From Saccoglossus kowalevskii (Eukaryota > Hemichordata > Enteropneusta > Harrimaniidae), in contig NW_003130859.1 of the NCBI RefSeq assembly GCF_000003605.2, positions 132,111 to 161,164 on the forward strand: 29,054 bases of DNA. Direction: 5' to 3'. Below, piece after piece: positions 10,691 to 22,242 of this stretch. Position 1 is the stretch's first letter, and each line of letters begins with the position of its first letter. A program made the position numbers and the translations under genes. The notes beneath the pieces are model-generated. The model was not told the DNA's origin. It saw nothing but the letters and a program-made list of their open reading frames with translations, and did not search any database.

Positions 10691-10889
10691 CAGCCCACAA
10701 AATCGTAAATGTCAAACTGGTGATGACAGCATATTAAAAAGTATTTAAAAAATAACGTGGAAGGCCATAAAATTGTGTATGGCAAACTGGTGATGTACAC
10801 AATATGACAATCTATGAAAAAAGTAAATCAAAAAAACATTATGCATGGCAGCCAATACAATTGTAAATGTCAAACTGGTGATGGCACAG
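10691..10889. repeat. Three diverged tandem repeat units
   Basis: The core CAAACTGGTGATG occurs at 10713, 10783 and 10871. Each copy is preceded by an imperfect ggc(ag)cca.aaaattGT..ATGG/GT segment, giving units of about 70-88 bases separated by AT-rich filler. Confidence 0.75.
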
Positions 10890-12109
10890 TACATGGCAGC
10901 ATGTGAAGTCGCAAATAGAATTTTTGTTTAAACGATGCAGTTCATGGCAGTCATTTGTTTCTACTGTATCTATCTGGTGGTATTTCAAGATTCGGGCAAT
11001 TTTCCTGGTTGGGGTTTGTGCAGTTACCTCGTGTACTGGCTCCGGATGCTGTTGACTCAGCAACATAGAGTGACAAGGCATTGTTGGAAAACTCTGTAAC
11101 TGTTGGGTTTTCATTTCTGCCTACACAACATCATTGTTTACTGAAATACTCTTCAATTGAGTATTGGCATAATTTTTCACTGAGAAAAAACTCCACGAAT
11201 GAGTTGACTGACAAAATTAAAATAGAGTAAAACAATAATTGTTAAATGAAGACTATCATTTGTCTGCATACCAAGTGAATTTCTGCTGAAGTTTAATGTT
11301 TTCACATTAACTATATCTCTTAAACTTTGATCCGAAATGAATACTTTTTGTGACTTTTTTGTGATTTTTTGCTCATGTTTCCTTCGTGGCCGTTCAGCTA
11401 CCCTTCTAAAATGATTCACATCTTGTGTTGCTTTCTTAGGGATTCCTCACCCTTCTGGGACAGCTTCATTTTATTTTCCCTTTTCTTTCTCAAATACATA
11501 TACGCACTAACAAAAGATCTTCAACGTACATCTACATAACATTCGAAAATTCTCATAAAAAGAGATGATGCCTATGCTTTTTCAGTTGACTTGGAAAGTA
11601 TTACCAACCACTAACAACTGAAGATGATTTCTCCAAGTTGGTCAGTAGAACCTCTTTCAAACCCTGATCTCTGTACAATCGAACATTTTTGTATGTAAGA
11701 AACTTTGAGCAACATTCTCTAAATATTTAAAAAATAAATAAACCTCATCATAAACATAAACCACCTCTGTCAACTTTCTGTATCCACTCTCTAGAGTAAC
11801 TAAACAAGTTGTACTACTGCTGTCATATCTTCCAGCATTCTATGAAAGGAGTACCTCTAAATAGGTTTGAGCAAATGAATTTTGAGGATAAAATTTGATC
11901 AGCTTCTGAGGTACGAATCCAGCAACGTATCAATGTATATGGTATTTTGCAAAACAGAACTCACAGCTGCACCAAAAATATTGCAACACTTCTTCGGTGC
12001 TTCAGCCTCTTTGTAACTTGATTGACAAACCACTTCAAAAAATGAATCATCCTAGTTAAAAACATAAAATATCTTTTTAGGATGGAAAAATTATCTACCT
12101 GAAAAATAA
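10890..12109. other. No firmly recognisable gene; scattered open frames on the minus strand
   Basis: Minus-strand frames such as 11177-11419 (with a lysine-rich KHEQKITKKSQKVFISDQS segment) and around 11930-12050 (SSYKEAEAPKKCCNIFGAAV) lie downstream of PHD copy B on the same strand and could be further decayed exons of that gene. They show no known motif and their splice borders are unclear, so I do not call them. Confidence 0.35.
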
Positions 12110-12723
12110 AACCTGCCACCGTAATTTCCATTTCCTGTTTAAAAAAATAAAAACTTACATTAACAAATCGAAAACCGTAAATAAAAACGAGCAGTTTGCA
12201 TAACTTCGGGTTGAGATGATTATACGGTCAAATTTACCCAAACAAATTTTGAATATTCATTCCCCTTCAGGCACTGTTTCGATTGCTAACGCAACACATC
12301 TGTAATGATAACACACAATTCCACAATATTTGCAAGCTAACATTTTCATCATTTCATTGTCATTGCAGTAACAATATTCATCGTCTTCTGAAACTGCGAT
12401 TATAATAGTCCTAATGCTGTTAACAAAGTTTCGTTTTTCCCAAAAAATACTGCCGTCCATCTGAAGAAACAGTTGAAACAACGTCGTCCGCGATTTTTAG
12501 AATTGTTGTTTTACGAAAACGACCGAACTCTGATCAGTGATTTCCTGATGTCATCTGTCATCTGTTGACCAAATAGTCCGCAAAAGTCACATACAAAGGA
12601 ACTCCAGAAAAATGGCTAGTTCATTTTCAACTACTGGCAAGTTAGTCAATTCTTCCGATGGAAAATCTTCAACTGTATCACAAATTTTTACGGAAACGCC
12701 ATCGAATCAGTTTGTCGAAATAC
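12110..12723 (-). pseudogene. PHD-finger family gene, copy B (minus strand)
   Basis: Read on the minus strand, 12723-12600 gives VFRQTDSMAF, a one-base shift, then KICDTVEDFPSEELTNLPVV and ENELAIFLEFLCM. This is the same protein segment as copy C, but here the position of copy C's in-frame stop is an ordinary Leu. The first finger is lost. At 12481-12257 the second finger reads RNFVNSIRTIIIAVSEDDEY, CYCNDNEMMKMLACKYCGIV, CYHYRCVALAIETVPEGE. It then hits TGA where PHD fingers have a conserved Trp, and W of the WYH motif is Cys. A GTAAATTTG donor and an AAACAG acceptor frame the next exon (EMEITVA, about 12140). The copy is clearly dead but keeps the exon order of the family. Confidence 0.7.
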
Positions 12724-15021
12724 CCTGAATCGCGTAATCCACAAATGGATTAAACAGCTAACAATCGCCAGCTGATATAGTGCACAAAAGAACAATAGGC
12801 GTCACTGCTCCTTTTTTAGCTCCATAGTCCTACTATTATACCTTTCAATACTTCCTTCCCACAGTTTTACTCGCGTCAAGCGAGTCCTGCACTACTGAAT
12901 TCAATAAACCTCTTTTTGAGCCCTTCATCGTAAAGTGGGCCAACATTCCCACATAAATTCACCCTTCGAAACACAAACTGTGCACTTGATTTTTTAGTGT
13001 TTAAATGGTTGAAGTATGTTTTATTGTATTAATTGATTACATAAAAACAACAACACCAACAACAGTAGCACCAGTATTTGCATATTTACACTGTTACGCA
13101 TTTCATTTTGTACACTTTCTTTGTACGCCAGCTTTCTTTTGCAGTCACATAAATGTGGGATTTGCTCCTTTAGCGTAACATGCATCTCTATGGTGCTCCC
13201 TTTGCATTTCGTGCAAGTGTGACATGATGATAGTTTCAGTGTTCAACATATCTGATAAGAGATCAGGTGAGCACAGAACATTACCTGGCTTACTTTTATT
13301 CCCAACCCCAAGCTGTGCAGTTTACCTGACAGATATTTTAATTAGTTAATTAGGAAACCAAGATGACCTCCCTTGTTCACAAAACTATATATTTTCGGAA
13401 AGCTGTATTGTATGAATATTATAATTTTGTTAGTATTTTTTTATGGACACTGTAGTTTGAAATATGCTCAAAAATTATTTAAAAAATAGCTTCTAAACCA
13501 TGCTTCTTTTTCCTGTCAAAATTGATTTATGGGTACATCTGTTTACTATGAATAACGTGCCGTCTTGAAAACTGTTTATCAGTCATTTGTGAAAATTTCA
13601 AAACAAAAGGTCAAAGCGTCTAGAAGCTTTTTTTTAAAGTTCTGGGATTTGCACTAAAAATAAGCTGAGATAATTCCTAATTTGCATAACAATTCACTCA
13701 GTAAGAAGTTTGCTAATGCTCATAATTAAAATGGCTGTAACAGTTCCAAATTTAAATGTATTATCGTTTTGTTAAAAGTTAAATATAGTGCATAATATGG
13801 AGATCTCGTAATTTCTTTTTGTCACCATGTTTCTTTTTATTATTTATGTACAGCCTTACTAAATCTTGCTCAGCATTCAAAAGAGATAATGTTTGCACCT
13901 GTTATCTATATTTTAAAATAGTTTTTTTTTAGTATGTTCCACTATTCACAATTCTACAAAATGTTAACACTCTATAGCCAAAAGTGTTTGGATAATAAAA
14001 AGCAAAAACAAAAAAAAATCACTCCCAAGTACCCACGAACCTGCATCTCTACCTTAACATAGAAAACATTAGACTGAACAATAGCCCTTTAAAGTCTATG
14101 ACATCTTCTGTTGCCTTGAATAATTTTGCATGTACTTATAGTCACTGCACTGGGATAGACAGGAAATCCCTACATACAAATTCTATTGTTTATTTCTGGC
14201 AATGACTTGCCACTGATTTAGCGACAATGACAAGTATTAATCATCATAACTAATTTAAGCCACTTTGATAGTGATGAAACTTTTCATTCTATTGCCAATC
14301 AACACGAGAATGACAGCAGGCGTTCTCTGAAAGAATATTAAGATTTTATGCATCGCAATCCTATTGAACACTACTTTCAGAAAAGAGTGAAAACTCACGA
14401 CCACAGGCATGTCACATATAATGTGGGCAGAGCTGCACAGCTAAATTAATGGCACACTAATGAAAGTGTTAAATACACGAATTAGCAGGTTACAAAATTC
14501 CAGCCCTTCTGCCGGAAAAAGTGAGAAACCAACATTTCTACATGTATTACCCATAATCTCCGGATGTACCATGCAATGGTGAGAAAGACTATCGTATTTA
14601 AATATTGTCAACTTTAATAGACAAACGTGTCCAACTAGTGGTAGTAATTGGTGTGATGCTAAATATTCAGTCAAATATAAATGCTTTTCATGATAGGAGA
14701 ACATTAAAATAATAATCAAATGCACTATACTTTGTTTTGTTTAGTCATATATATTCAAGTATAATTTCATTATAGTTGTAAAAATTACAATATTGAAACT
14801 GCATTGTTTGATAAACGTACATATCGTTATTGTAAATCATCACAGAATAACACCCGATACTATGAAAATATTGGTGTTATGTCAAACCATAATATTTTTT
14901 ATCTGCAATTGCTAAGTACATATTGAATTAAAATATACACTGTTTCATCTCTTCTTTTGTGGAGTACTTCCTTTAATTGTTGCATTTCAGAAGTGTTACC
15001 AACATTACAATTTACTAGAAT
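12724..15021. other. Long AT-rich non-coding stretch
   Basis: Nothing gene-like that I can support. A perfect six-base-pair hairpin ACTCGC-gtcaa-GCGAGT lies at about 12870-12886. The longest frame (14441-14725, minus, 94 codons) has no domain, signal or splice support. Simple A and T runs are common. Confidence 0.5.
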
Positions 15022-15022
15022 T

Positions 15023-15090
15023 CTGGTCGTTTATTATCGCTTTACATTCAGCTTAAATCTCTTGGTGGACGAGTGCAGCTGCAAAATATA
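15023..15090 (-). pseudogene. Truncated PHD-family exon at the outer end of the left arm
   Basis: On the minus strand, after an acceptor ending in TTTTGCAG, the sequence reads AALVHQEI, a stop, then AECKAIINDQ and loses similarity. Copy C in the right arm reads AAPDHQDILTECKAMINDQV and continues for 100 more codons. The left copy is therefore cut in mid-exon exactly where the palindrome stops. Confidence 0.65.
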
Positions 15091-15876
15091 AAACAATTGA
15101 TATTTCATGCTGGTTCACGAGGTTTTAGGGCGAGGAAAAGAACAGGTACTAAATACATTTTTTCACAAAACGATGTACAGACCAGTATCCTACTTGATTT
15201 CGTCATTCGTCTTTAGTGCATCTATATTTTCCAATAGAGTATTAAATCAAATTTTTAAGATAAAGCTGAATCGATAATTTTCCTAAGTGGACAATCATTA
15301 TCTGTGACTGAACTACCAGACGTAAATGAGATATTGGTGATTTCAGCGCCATAAGACTTCACCAGGGCACTAATACCATACATTTCATTTCATTTCATGG
15401 ATAAATATGCTTAGTTTCAAAAACAATAACAGTGCATTAATTGCTTTTATTTTTGTAATTGTTCGCCCAATCAGCTATACTATCAGCTGGATCAATATCA
15501 GTTTGTATGAATGAGTTACGTATCATCTTCAGCCAGACAAACAACTGAAAAATAACCAAATTGGAAAATTGAAAAAAATATTTGTGGATGTATATTTTGT
15601 ACATGACTTGATAAGACATACATCCCCAAACCTGGTTGTCATTTTGCTTGACATTCTCCGGAGCAAAGGTACATCACAAAATGTATGTATTTCTTTATGC
15701 CCTGTACGAGATGCTGTAGAATGCAGGTTCATAGGAACATTTTTGAGAGAATTTTCGGATATGGTTATTTGATATTTTAGTCATATCACTTTTTTCCCTT
15801 CATTATAGCACTGGTTGCATGCCCCTATCTGCGGCAGTGCAAGAAATATTACTATTGTGCATATTAATGAGGTAAT

Positions 15877-15894
15877 ATGACCATATATGGTCAT
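15877..15894. promoter_or_regulatory. 18-bp perfect palindrome containing a CArG-like box
   Basis: ATGACCATATATGGTCAT is a perfect palindrome centred on CCATATATGG, which fits the SRF/MADS CArG consensus CC(A/T)6GG. It lies in the segment duplicated only in the left arm. Whether it binds anything is unknown; it may be incidental to the repeat unit. Confidence 0.35.
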
Positions 15895-16343
15895 CCGATA
15901 TATTTTCGTATATGTTGTCCAATGTCTTCGTTACAGTGCTGTTTCCTTGTTCCTATCTACAACAGTAGTTGAGATATTATATTTATGTATATCAATAAGG
16001 TCACATAACACTCATCTCCTCCTCCATCACCACAATCGACTATTTTTTTCTAGAATGAATTTTTAAATCAAAACAAAAAATCTGTGTGCCATTTACCTTT
16101 ATGCATCACTATTCAGTATATAAGGATCATAATGAGAACCTCTCCCTCTTTCCCATAAAAAAACAAATATGAAAAATGATTCTAAAATCTTTTTTGAAAC
16201 AGCTCATGTGTCTGCACTGCAAATTTGGAAATAATTACTATGTCACTTCTTCTTTCAATGTTATTCAGGAATAGTTGTTTAGTTAAAAAAATTATTCAAA
16301 TGAAAGCAAAATAAAATTAAAAAGAAAATCTAGTAATAAAGGT

Positions 16344-17645
16344 CACATGACCACTTAAATTATTTTTGAGGAAACCCATTGCTGCTACCATCAACAATGT
16401 GGATAATTAGGCATTGACACTTTTGCTTTAAGTCCAAGATGGCGATTTGGTCATGTGACGTGTGTGTCTAAATCACAACTCACAGTCCTTCGCCAACATG
16501 CCAAACTTGAAGGCCATCAGTGCAACATTTCTCAAATGAGAGTGTTTACAAAAGAATGGCAGAATAATAATAAATATAGCTGCAAGCAGTAATTATGGTG
16601 GTTCCCAGCTATTACAGCATAATATGTGTCAACTACCACCAATATACCACTAGTCGTGAGTCTCTTCTTACTCCACTTCTCAGAATACTAGACTAATGTA
16701 TGTTTTGTTTAAACATCGTCATGATAATGCAGGTTTCATCATCCTGCAACAGTGCTTGAGATATAGCTGTTATGCATATTAATTGGGTTATAAATCTCCA
16801 CCCCATGAGCGTTCAGCCACATGATCTAGACATGTGTCATTCAGGTGAAAGAAAGAAAGAATATAATGACAAACACAATTTTACCACAATTGGACCAATA
16901 TAACACATGTAATTGCACAATTTTCATTTTGCACAAAATCCAAGATGGCGGCCAAACGCTTTGACTGATCAGATTTTTTTTCTGGAAGAGTTCATTATAG
17001 TGGTGCAATGCAAAAAAGTTGAAGACAATCAATTATTTATTGCATCAGTAAAAAAAAACTACTTCCTGTTTTGAAGAAATCCAAAATGGTGGCCAAACCA
17101 TGTGACTAATCAAAAAAAATTACAAATTTAAATGTGCTTCATATATAAATGCTAAATATTGTGTGTGGGAGTATTTTGTTTGGTGGTTCTGAAGAAAATG
17201 ATTTTCAAGCGTTTTTTACCATTTTTTGAAACAAATTGGCATAAAAAGTCATGTGATCGCTGAAGATTTTATTGCTTATATTTATTTCACATCAGTTGAA
17301 CTACATGTCATAAATAAATGAGATTTTCTAGGCCCTCAGAAAGTGGTGAAAATTGTCACTTCCAGTTTAGATTCAACCCTATATGGCCACAAACCCAGTT
17401 GACCAGTCAATATTCCGAGAATGATTTCCTACTCTCTAGGCAGTCCCCAAACTTCTCACTAAGTTTCAAATTTTTAGCTTCAATTAAAAAGAAATTACCC
17501 ATGATGCATAATTTGGTATATAGGTAGTCATAGGACTGTTAATTGAAAGTTGAACAGGGCGTTTGGCTCCACCCACTATTATGCAAATGAGAGACAATTA
17601 CAATTTTCAAACTAACATACCATCCAGGTCACGTGATCAATCGAT
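16344..17645. repeat. Recurring modules with CATGTGAC and CAAGATGGCGGC motifs (left arm)
   Basis: The sequence alternates GTCACATGACC/CATGTGAC E-box-like motifs (16343, 16453, 17099, 17250; CACGTG at 17631) with CCAA(G/A)ATGG(C/T)GG motifs (16437, 16942, 17084). CAAGATGGCGGC at 16942 fits the YY1 consensus exactly. Adjacent text such as GACTGATCAG/GACTAATCA and TTGAGATAT..TTATGCATATTAAT also recurs. The spacing of roughly 100-150 bases suggests diverged tandem units rather than independent sites. The mirror set lies at about 20038-21480. Confidence 0.6.
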
Positions 17646-18312
17646 ATAAAAATACTCATGTGCACAACTTCTCATACCAAGGTTGGTGACTATAACATTG
17701 GAAGTTTTTGAGATACAGGAGCCACAAAACGTGACAGAATATTGATAATAATTGGAACAGAAACAAATGATGTTTCCCCAGCCACGCTAATTTACAATCT
17801 CACTTCTTTCAAATGTGTCTCTTTCAAGACCATTGGCCTTACCAGCTTTTTCTCAGCATAAGTGACTATCTTGTAAACAAGTATGAATGTCCCTTTATAT
17901 ATCCGGAAACAAGGTATAGGACACGGTAAATAGTACTTGTCCTGTAAAATCCCAAAGACTGCACTTGCCCAGCATTGGGAGATCAAAATCGTGACATTGA
18001 AGCCAGATATTTTTCATAATCATCTTTTCATAGTGGACAAGAATACACCTCTCTGTCTGAGTTCAACAAAATGTTAGCAAGGAATGTCTTATTTCAATGG
18101 GAAAGTAGCACTGTTAGAGGCTCACTTGTTGGTGAAATAATGTTGTCTTTTTTCAAGCAGCATCTCAGCTGAGATAGCTCCACTGTTAGCAATGGACATT
18201 TTAACTGAAGATATCATTAAAAATGAACAAATCTAAGAGAAGTCTACCTGAGGTACCTATGTGTATAATATTAAAACAATTGGACTTTTGCTTTTTTTAA
18301 AAAATCGAAAAT

Positions 18313-19329
18313 ATCACTTTTTAACAAAATGACAAAAATATTCATCAAAATTAGGAAAAAGAAGACATCAATACGAAGTGAACAATCTGAAATAGATTTG
18401 CACAACTATCAAAACAATAAGGTTTGTAGTTTTTCAAACAAAAGTAAAAATAGTAAAAGGTTGATGTGGACAATGGCTGGCGTGTGCCAGGTGCCAGATA
18501 AGGCAATTACTCTTATGATAAGCTCCGTTCAGCAAAGTCGACAGCAGAGCTACAAAAGTAGCATTGTTTCTACCATAAGAGGGATGTAGTAATATAACCC
18601 CCCACTGCTTTTTTCGATGTATATGTAGTACTTGTTCTTTCAAATGAGTGAGTAGTATGGTCTCTTCAAAGATCGACACCCATTCTATTGTATGGAAATG
18701 TAGTCCATCGCTCTAACAGATAGAGATGTACCCTGATCATTTGTTCTTCAAAAGTGGAATATAGCATTATTAATTTCTTTGTTATATTTTATGGATGTGT
18801 AGTACATTTCTCTGTCCTGTTGGACAGATGTATCATGGAATAGTAATGTTGGATACCTGTCTTAATTGATAAGACATAGCACTGTAAGACCCATGAAATG
18901 CTAGACAGGAATGTTTTGCTGTCAGTTCTCTGTCATGTTGCATGAATATACAGGATTGTTAATCTCCCATTCTATTGGATTTGATGTGGTTATCATTGTC
19001 TTTTGTTATACCACATGGGCTTTTAGAGCTTGGTCTCTTGTAATATTTCTTGGCCATTTAATGACTATATGACAGAAACAAAGTGCTATCCATTTCCAGT
19101 CTCATTAGATGGGGACATGACACTGTCAGTCCCATGTTTTACAAGATGGACTAATGTTACATGACAGATGGAAAGGGTACATAGCAGTGTCAGTCAAATG
19201 ATTTATTAGATTGAAACATAGCTCATTTAGTCAGCTTGCATTGTCTGTTCCCAGTTCTGTTAGATGACGATGTAACATTATATGGCCATGATTTTATTGG
19301 AGGAATCTGTGGAACTGTCAGCTCCCTGT
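18313..19329. repeat. Core between the palindrome arms: degenerate ~40-bp tandem repeats
   Basis: From about 18570 the core repeats, every 35-50 bases, a variant of TTCTATTRGATGGANATGTAG followed by YA..TGTTCTYTC or CTGTCAGTCCC. Copies can be seen at about 18672, 18710, 18785, 18820, 18975, 19100, 19135, 19205, 19255 and 19295. The pattern is heavily diverged and no copy is identical. Open frames here (18329-18589 plus, 18434-18679 minus) are by-products of the repeat and are not supported as genes. Confidence 0.6.
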
Positions 19330-22242
19330 TTTCGATTTTTTTAAAAAAAAGGCAACAGTCCAAATGTTTTAATGTTATACACATAGGTACATCAGGTAGA
19401 CTTCTCTTAGATTTGTTCATTTTTAATGATATCTTCAGTACTCTAATTAAAATGTGCATTGCTAACAGTGGAGCTATCTCAGCTGAGATGCTGCTTAAAA
19501 GAAAGACAATATTATATCACCAGCAAGTGAGACTCTAACAGTGCTACTTTCCCATTGAAATAAGACATTCCTTGCTAACATTTTGGTGAACTCAGACAGA
19601 GAGGTGTATTCTTGTCCACTATGAAAAGATGATTATGAAAAAATATCTGGCTTCAATGTCACGATTTTGATCTCCCTGCTGGGCAAGTGCAGTCTTTGGG
19701 ATTTTCCAGGACAAAAATTTTTACCGTGTCCCATACCTTTTTTCTGGATATATAAAGGGACATTCATACTTGTTTTCAAGATATAATAGTCACTTATGAT
19801 GAGAAAAAGCTGGTAAGGCCAATGGACTTGAAGGAGACACATTTGAAAGAAGTGAGATTGTAAATCAGCAGTGGCTGGGGAAACATCATTTGTTTCTGTT
19901 CCAATTATTATTGTTATACTGTCACTTTTTGTGACTCTTGTATCTCAAAAACTTCAAATGCTATAGTCACCAACCTAGGTATGTGGATAGATACCCATGA
20001 GAAGTTGTGCACATGGGTATTTTTATATTGATTGTTCACGTGACCTGGATGTTATGTTAGTTTGAAAATTTCAATTGCCTCTCATTTGCATAATAGTGGC
20101 CGGCGCCAAATGCCCTGTTCAACTTTCAATGTACAGTCTTATGACTACCTATATACCAAATTACAGCTCATTTAGCTCAGCCTTTCTGAAGAAGAAGATG
20201 AAAATGTGGTGCATTTTGTGATGCATCATGGGTATTTTTTTTACGGAAGCTAGAAATTTCAAACTTAGTGAGAAATTAGGAGACTGCCTAGAGAGTAGGT
20301 AATCGTTCTCGGAATATTGACTGGTCAACTGGGTTTGTGGCCATATAGGATTGAACCTAAACCGTGAGTGACAATTTTTACCACTTTCTGAGGGCCTAGA
20401 AAATCTGATTTATTTATGACATGTAGTTCAACTGATGTGTAATAGATATAAGCAATAACAGCTTTAGTGATCACATGATTTTTTTTATTCAAAAAACGGT
20501 AAAAAAAACGCTTGAAAATCATTTTCTTCAGAACCACCAAGCAAAATACTCCCACACACAATATTTAGCATCTATATATGAAGCACATTTACGTTTGTAA
20601 AATTTGCTTTGATTAGTCACATGGTTTTTTTCTGGCCACCATTTTTACTGATGGAATAACTAATTGAATGTCTTCTAATTTTGTGGATTGCACCTCTATA
20701 ATAAACTCTTCCAGAAAAAAATCAGATCAGTCTTATGGTTTGGCCGCCATCTTGGATTTTATGCAAAAATGATTGAATATTTAGGCATTTGTTTCCCAAT
20801 GGTCTTCAACCAATCAAATGGCTGTTCATTTGTTAAAGATTTCTGGTCTTAGCTTCATATGAGAAAAATAATATAAGTTTGATCAGTCAGATCATTTGGC
20901 TGTCATCTTGGATTTTGTGCAAACGAAATTGTGCAATAACATGTGTTATATTGGTCCAATTGTGGTAACATTGTGTATGTCTATTATATTATTGAGATGC
21001 ATTCTTTCACCTGAATGACACATGGCTTGATCATGTGGCTGGAAGATGAAACCTGCATTATCTTGATGATGTTTGAACAAAACATGCATTAGTCTAGTAT
21101 TCTGACTAGTGAAGTAAGAAGGGACCCATGACTAGCAGTATATTGGTGGTAGTTGATGCATATCTTACTGTTATAGCTGGGAACCACCATAATCGATGCT
21201 TTCAGCTATATTTATTATTATTCTGCTTTTCTTTTGTAAAAACTCTCATTTGAGAACTGTTGCACTGATGGCATTCAAGTTTGGTATTTTGGCGAAGGAC
21301 TGAGTTTTGATGCATATTTGGAAATTAGCCACACACGTCACATGACCAAATCGCCATATTGGACTTAAAGCAAAAGTGTCAATGCCTAATTGCCCATCTT
21401 TCTGATGGTATTAGTGCTATCATTTTTTGGTGGTAGCAGCAATTGGTTTCCTCAAAAAATAACTTAAGTGGTCATGTGACCTTTTTTTCTAGATTTTCTG
21501 AAATTTTGTTTTGCATTCATTTGCATAATTTTTAAACTAAACCACTATTCCTGAATAACATTGAAAGAAGAACTGACATAGTATTTATTTCCAAATTTGC
21601 AGCACAAGACAAAAGAGCTGTTTCAAAAAAAGAAAATTTTAGAATGAGTTTTCATATTTGTTTTCATGGGAAAGGGCGAGGGGTTCTCATTATGATCTTT
21701 ATATACTGAATAGCGATGCATGAATTTATGTTTTGAATTAAAATTCTTTCTAGAAACAAATAGTCAATTGTGGAGATGGAAGCGGGGATGAGGGTGTTAT
21801 GTGACCTTATTAATATACATGACTCTAATATCTCAAGCACTGTTGCAGATAGGGACAAGGAACTAGTACTATAATGAAGGGAAACAAGTTACATAACTGA
21901 AATATCAAATAACCATATCCGAAAATTCTCTCAAAAAAGTTCCTTTGAACCTGCATTCTAGAGCATCTCGTACAGGGCCTAAATAAATTTAGCACATCAA
22001 CTAGTGCCCTGGTCAAGTCTTGTGGCTCGTTTTGTGAAGAATTGTATTTTAGTACCTGTCCTTTTCCTTGCCCTAAAACCTCGTGAACCAGCATGTATTA
22101 GTATCTCGGGAGAAATAAACACGTACTATGCCATATTTGGCTGATATGCCTTTTTCTGAAATATAAATTGTTTTGTATTTTGCAGCTGCACCCGACCACC
22201 AAGATATTTTAACCGAATGTAAAGCGATGATAAACGATCAGG
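19330..22242. repeat. Right arm of the giant imperfect palindrome
   Basis: Inverted copy of 15022-18312, with internal differences. It has an extra unit at about 20760-20920 that repeats the TTGATCAGTC...GGCTGTCATCTTGGATTTTG module, and a 60-base block (22097-22157) absent from the left arm. Its outer end continues without a break into PHD-gene copy C, so this side holds the more complete version of the junction. CACGTGACC (20038), GTCACATG (20616, 21333) and GGCCGCCATCTTGGA (20745) are the complements of the left-arm modules. Confidence 0.9.

Larger units (their letters stand above)
15022..18312. repeat. Left arm of a giant imperfect palindrome
   Basis: This arm is the inverted counterpart of 19330-22242. 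Matching landmarks, read as complements, include: 15023-15130 with 22242-22050; the CTGTACGAGATGCT block at 15702 with 21960-21985; 16137-16170 with 21660-21695; the perfect YY1-type CAAGATGGCGGCC at 16942 with 20745-20757; 17181-17220 with 20505-20540; 17640-17990 with about 19650-20030; 18190-18312 with 19330-19460. By eye most blocks are 85-90% alike with many small indels. The left arm is longer because it has extra segments near 15170-15345 and 15380-15696 and a tandem duplication near 15790-15945. All ORFs inside are short and broken; none is called. Confidence 0.9.

Noticed and set aside
14441-14725. 94-codon minus-strand frame as a gene
   Set aside because: No recognisable domain, hydrophobic pattern or splice border; the codon content resembles the surrounding AT-rich DNA.
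15569-15772. Plus and minus frames in the left-arm extra segment as an exon
   Set aside because: Both strands are open, the right arm lacks most of the segment, and no family was recognised.
19236-19538. 100-codon plus-strand open frame
   Set aside because: It spans the palindrome core repeat and the start of the right arm; there is no domain, and the counterpart in the left arm is not open.
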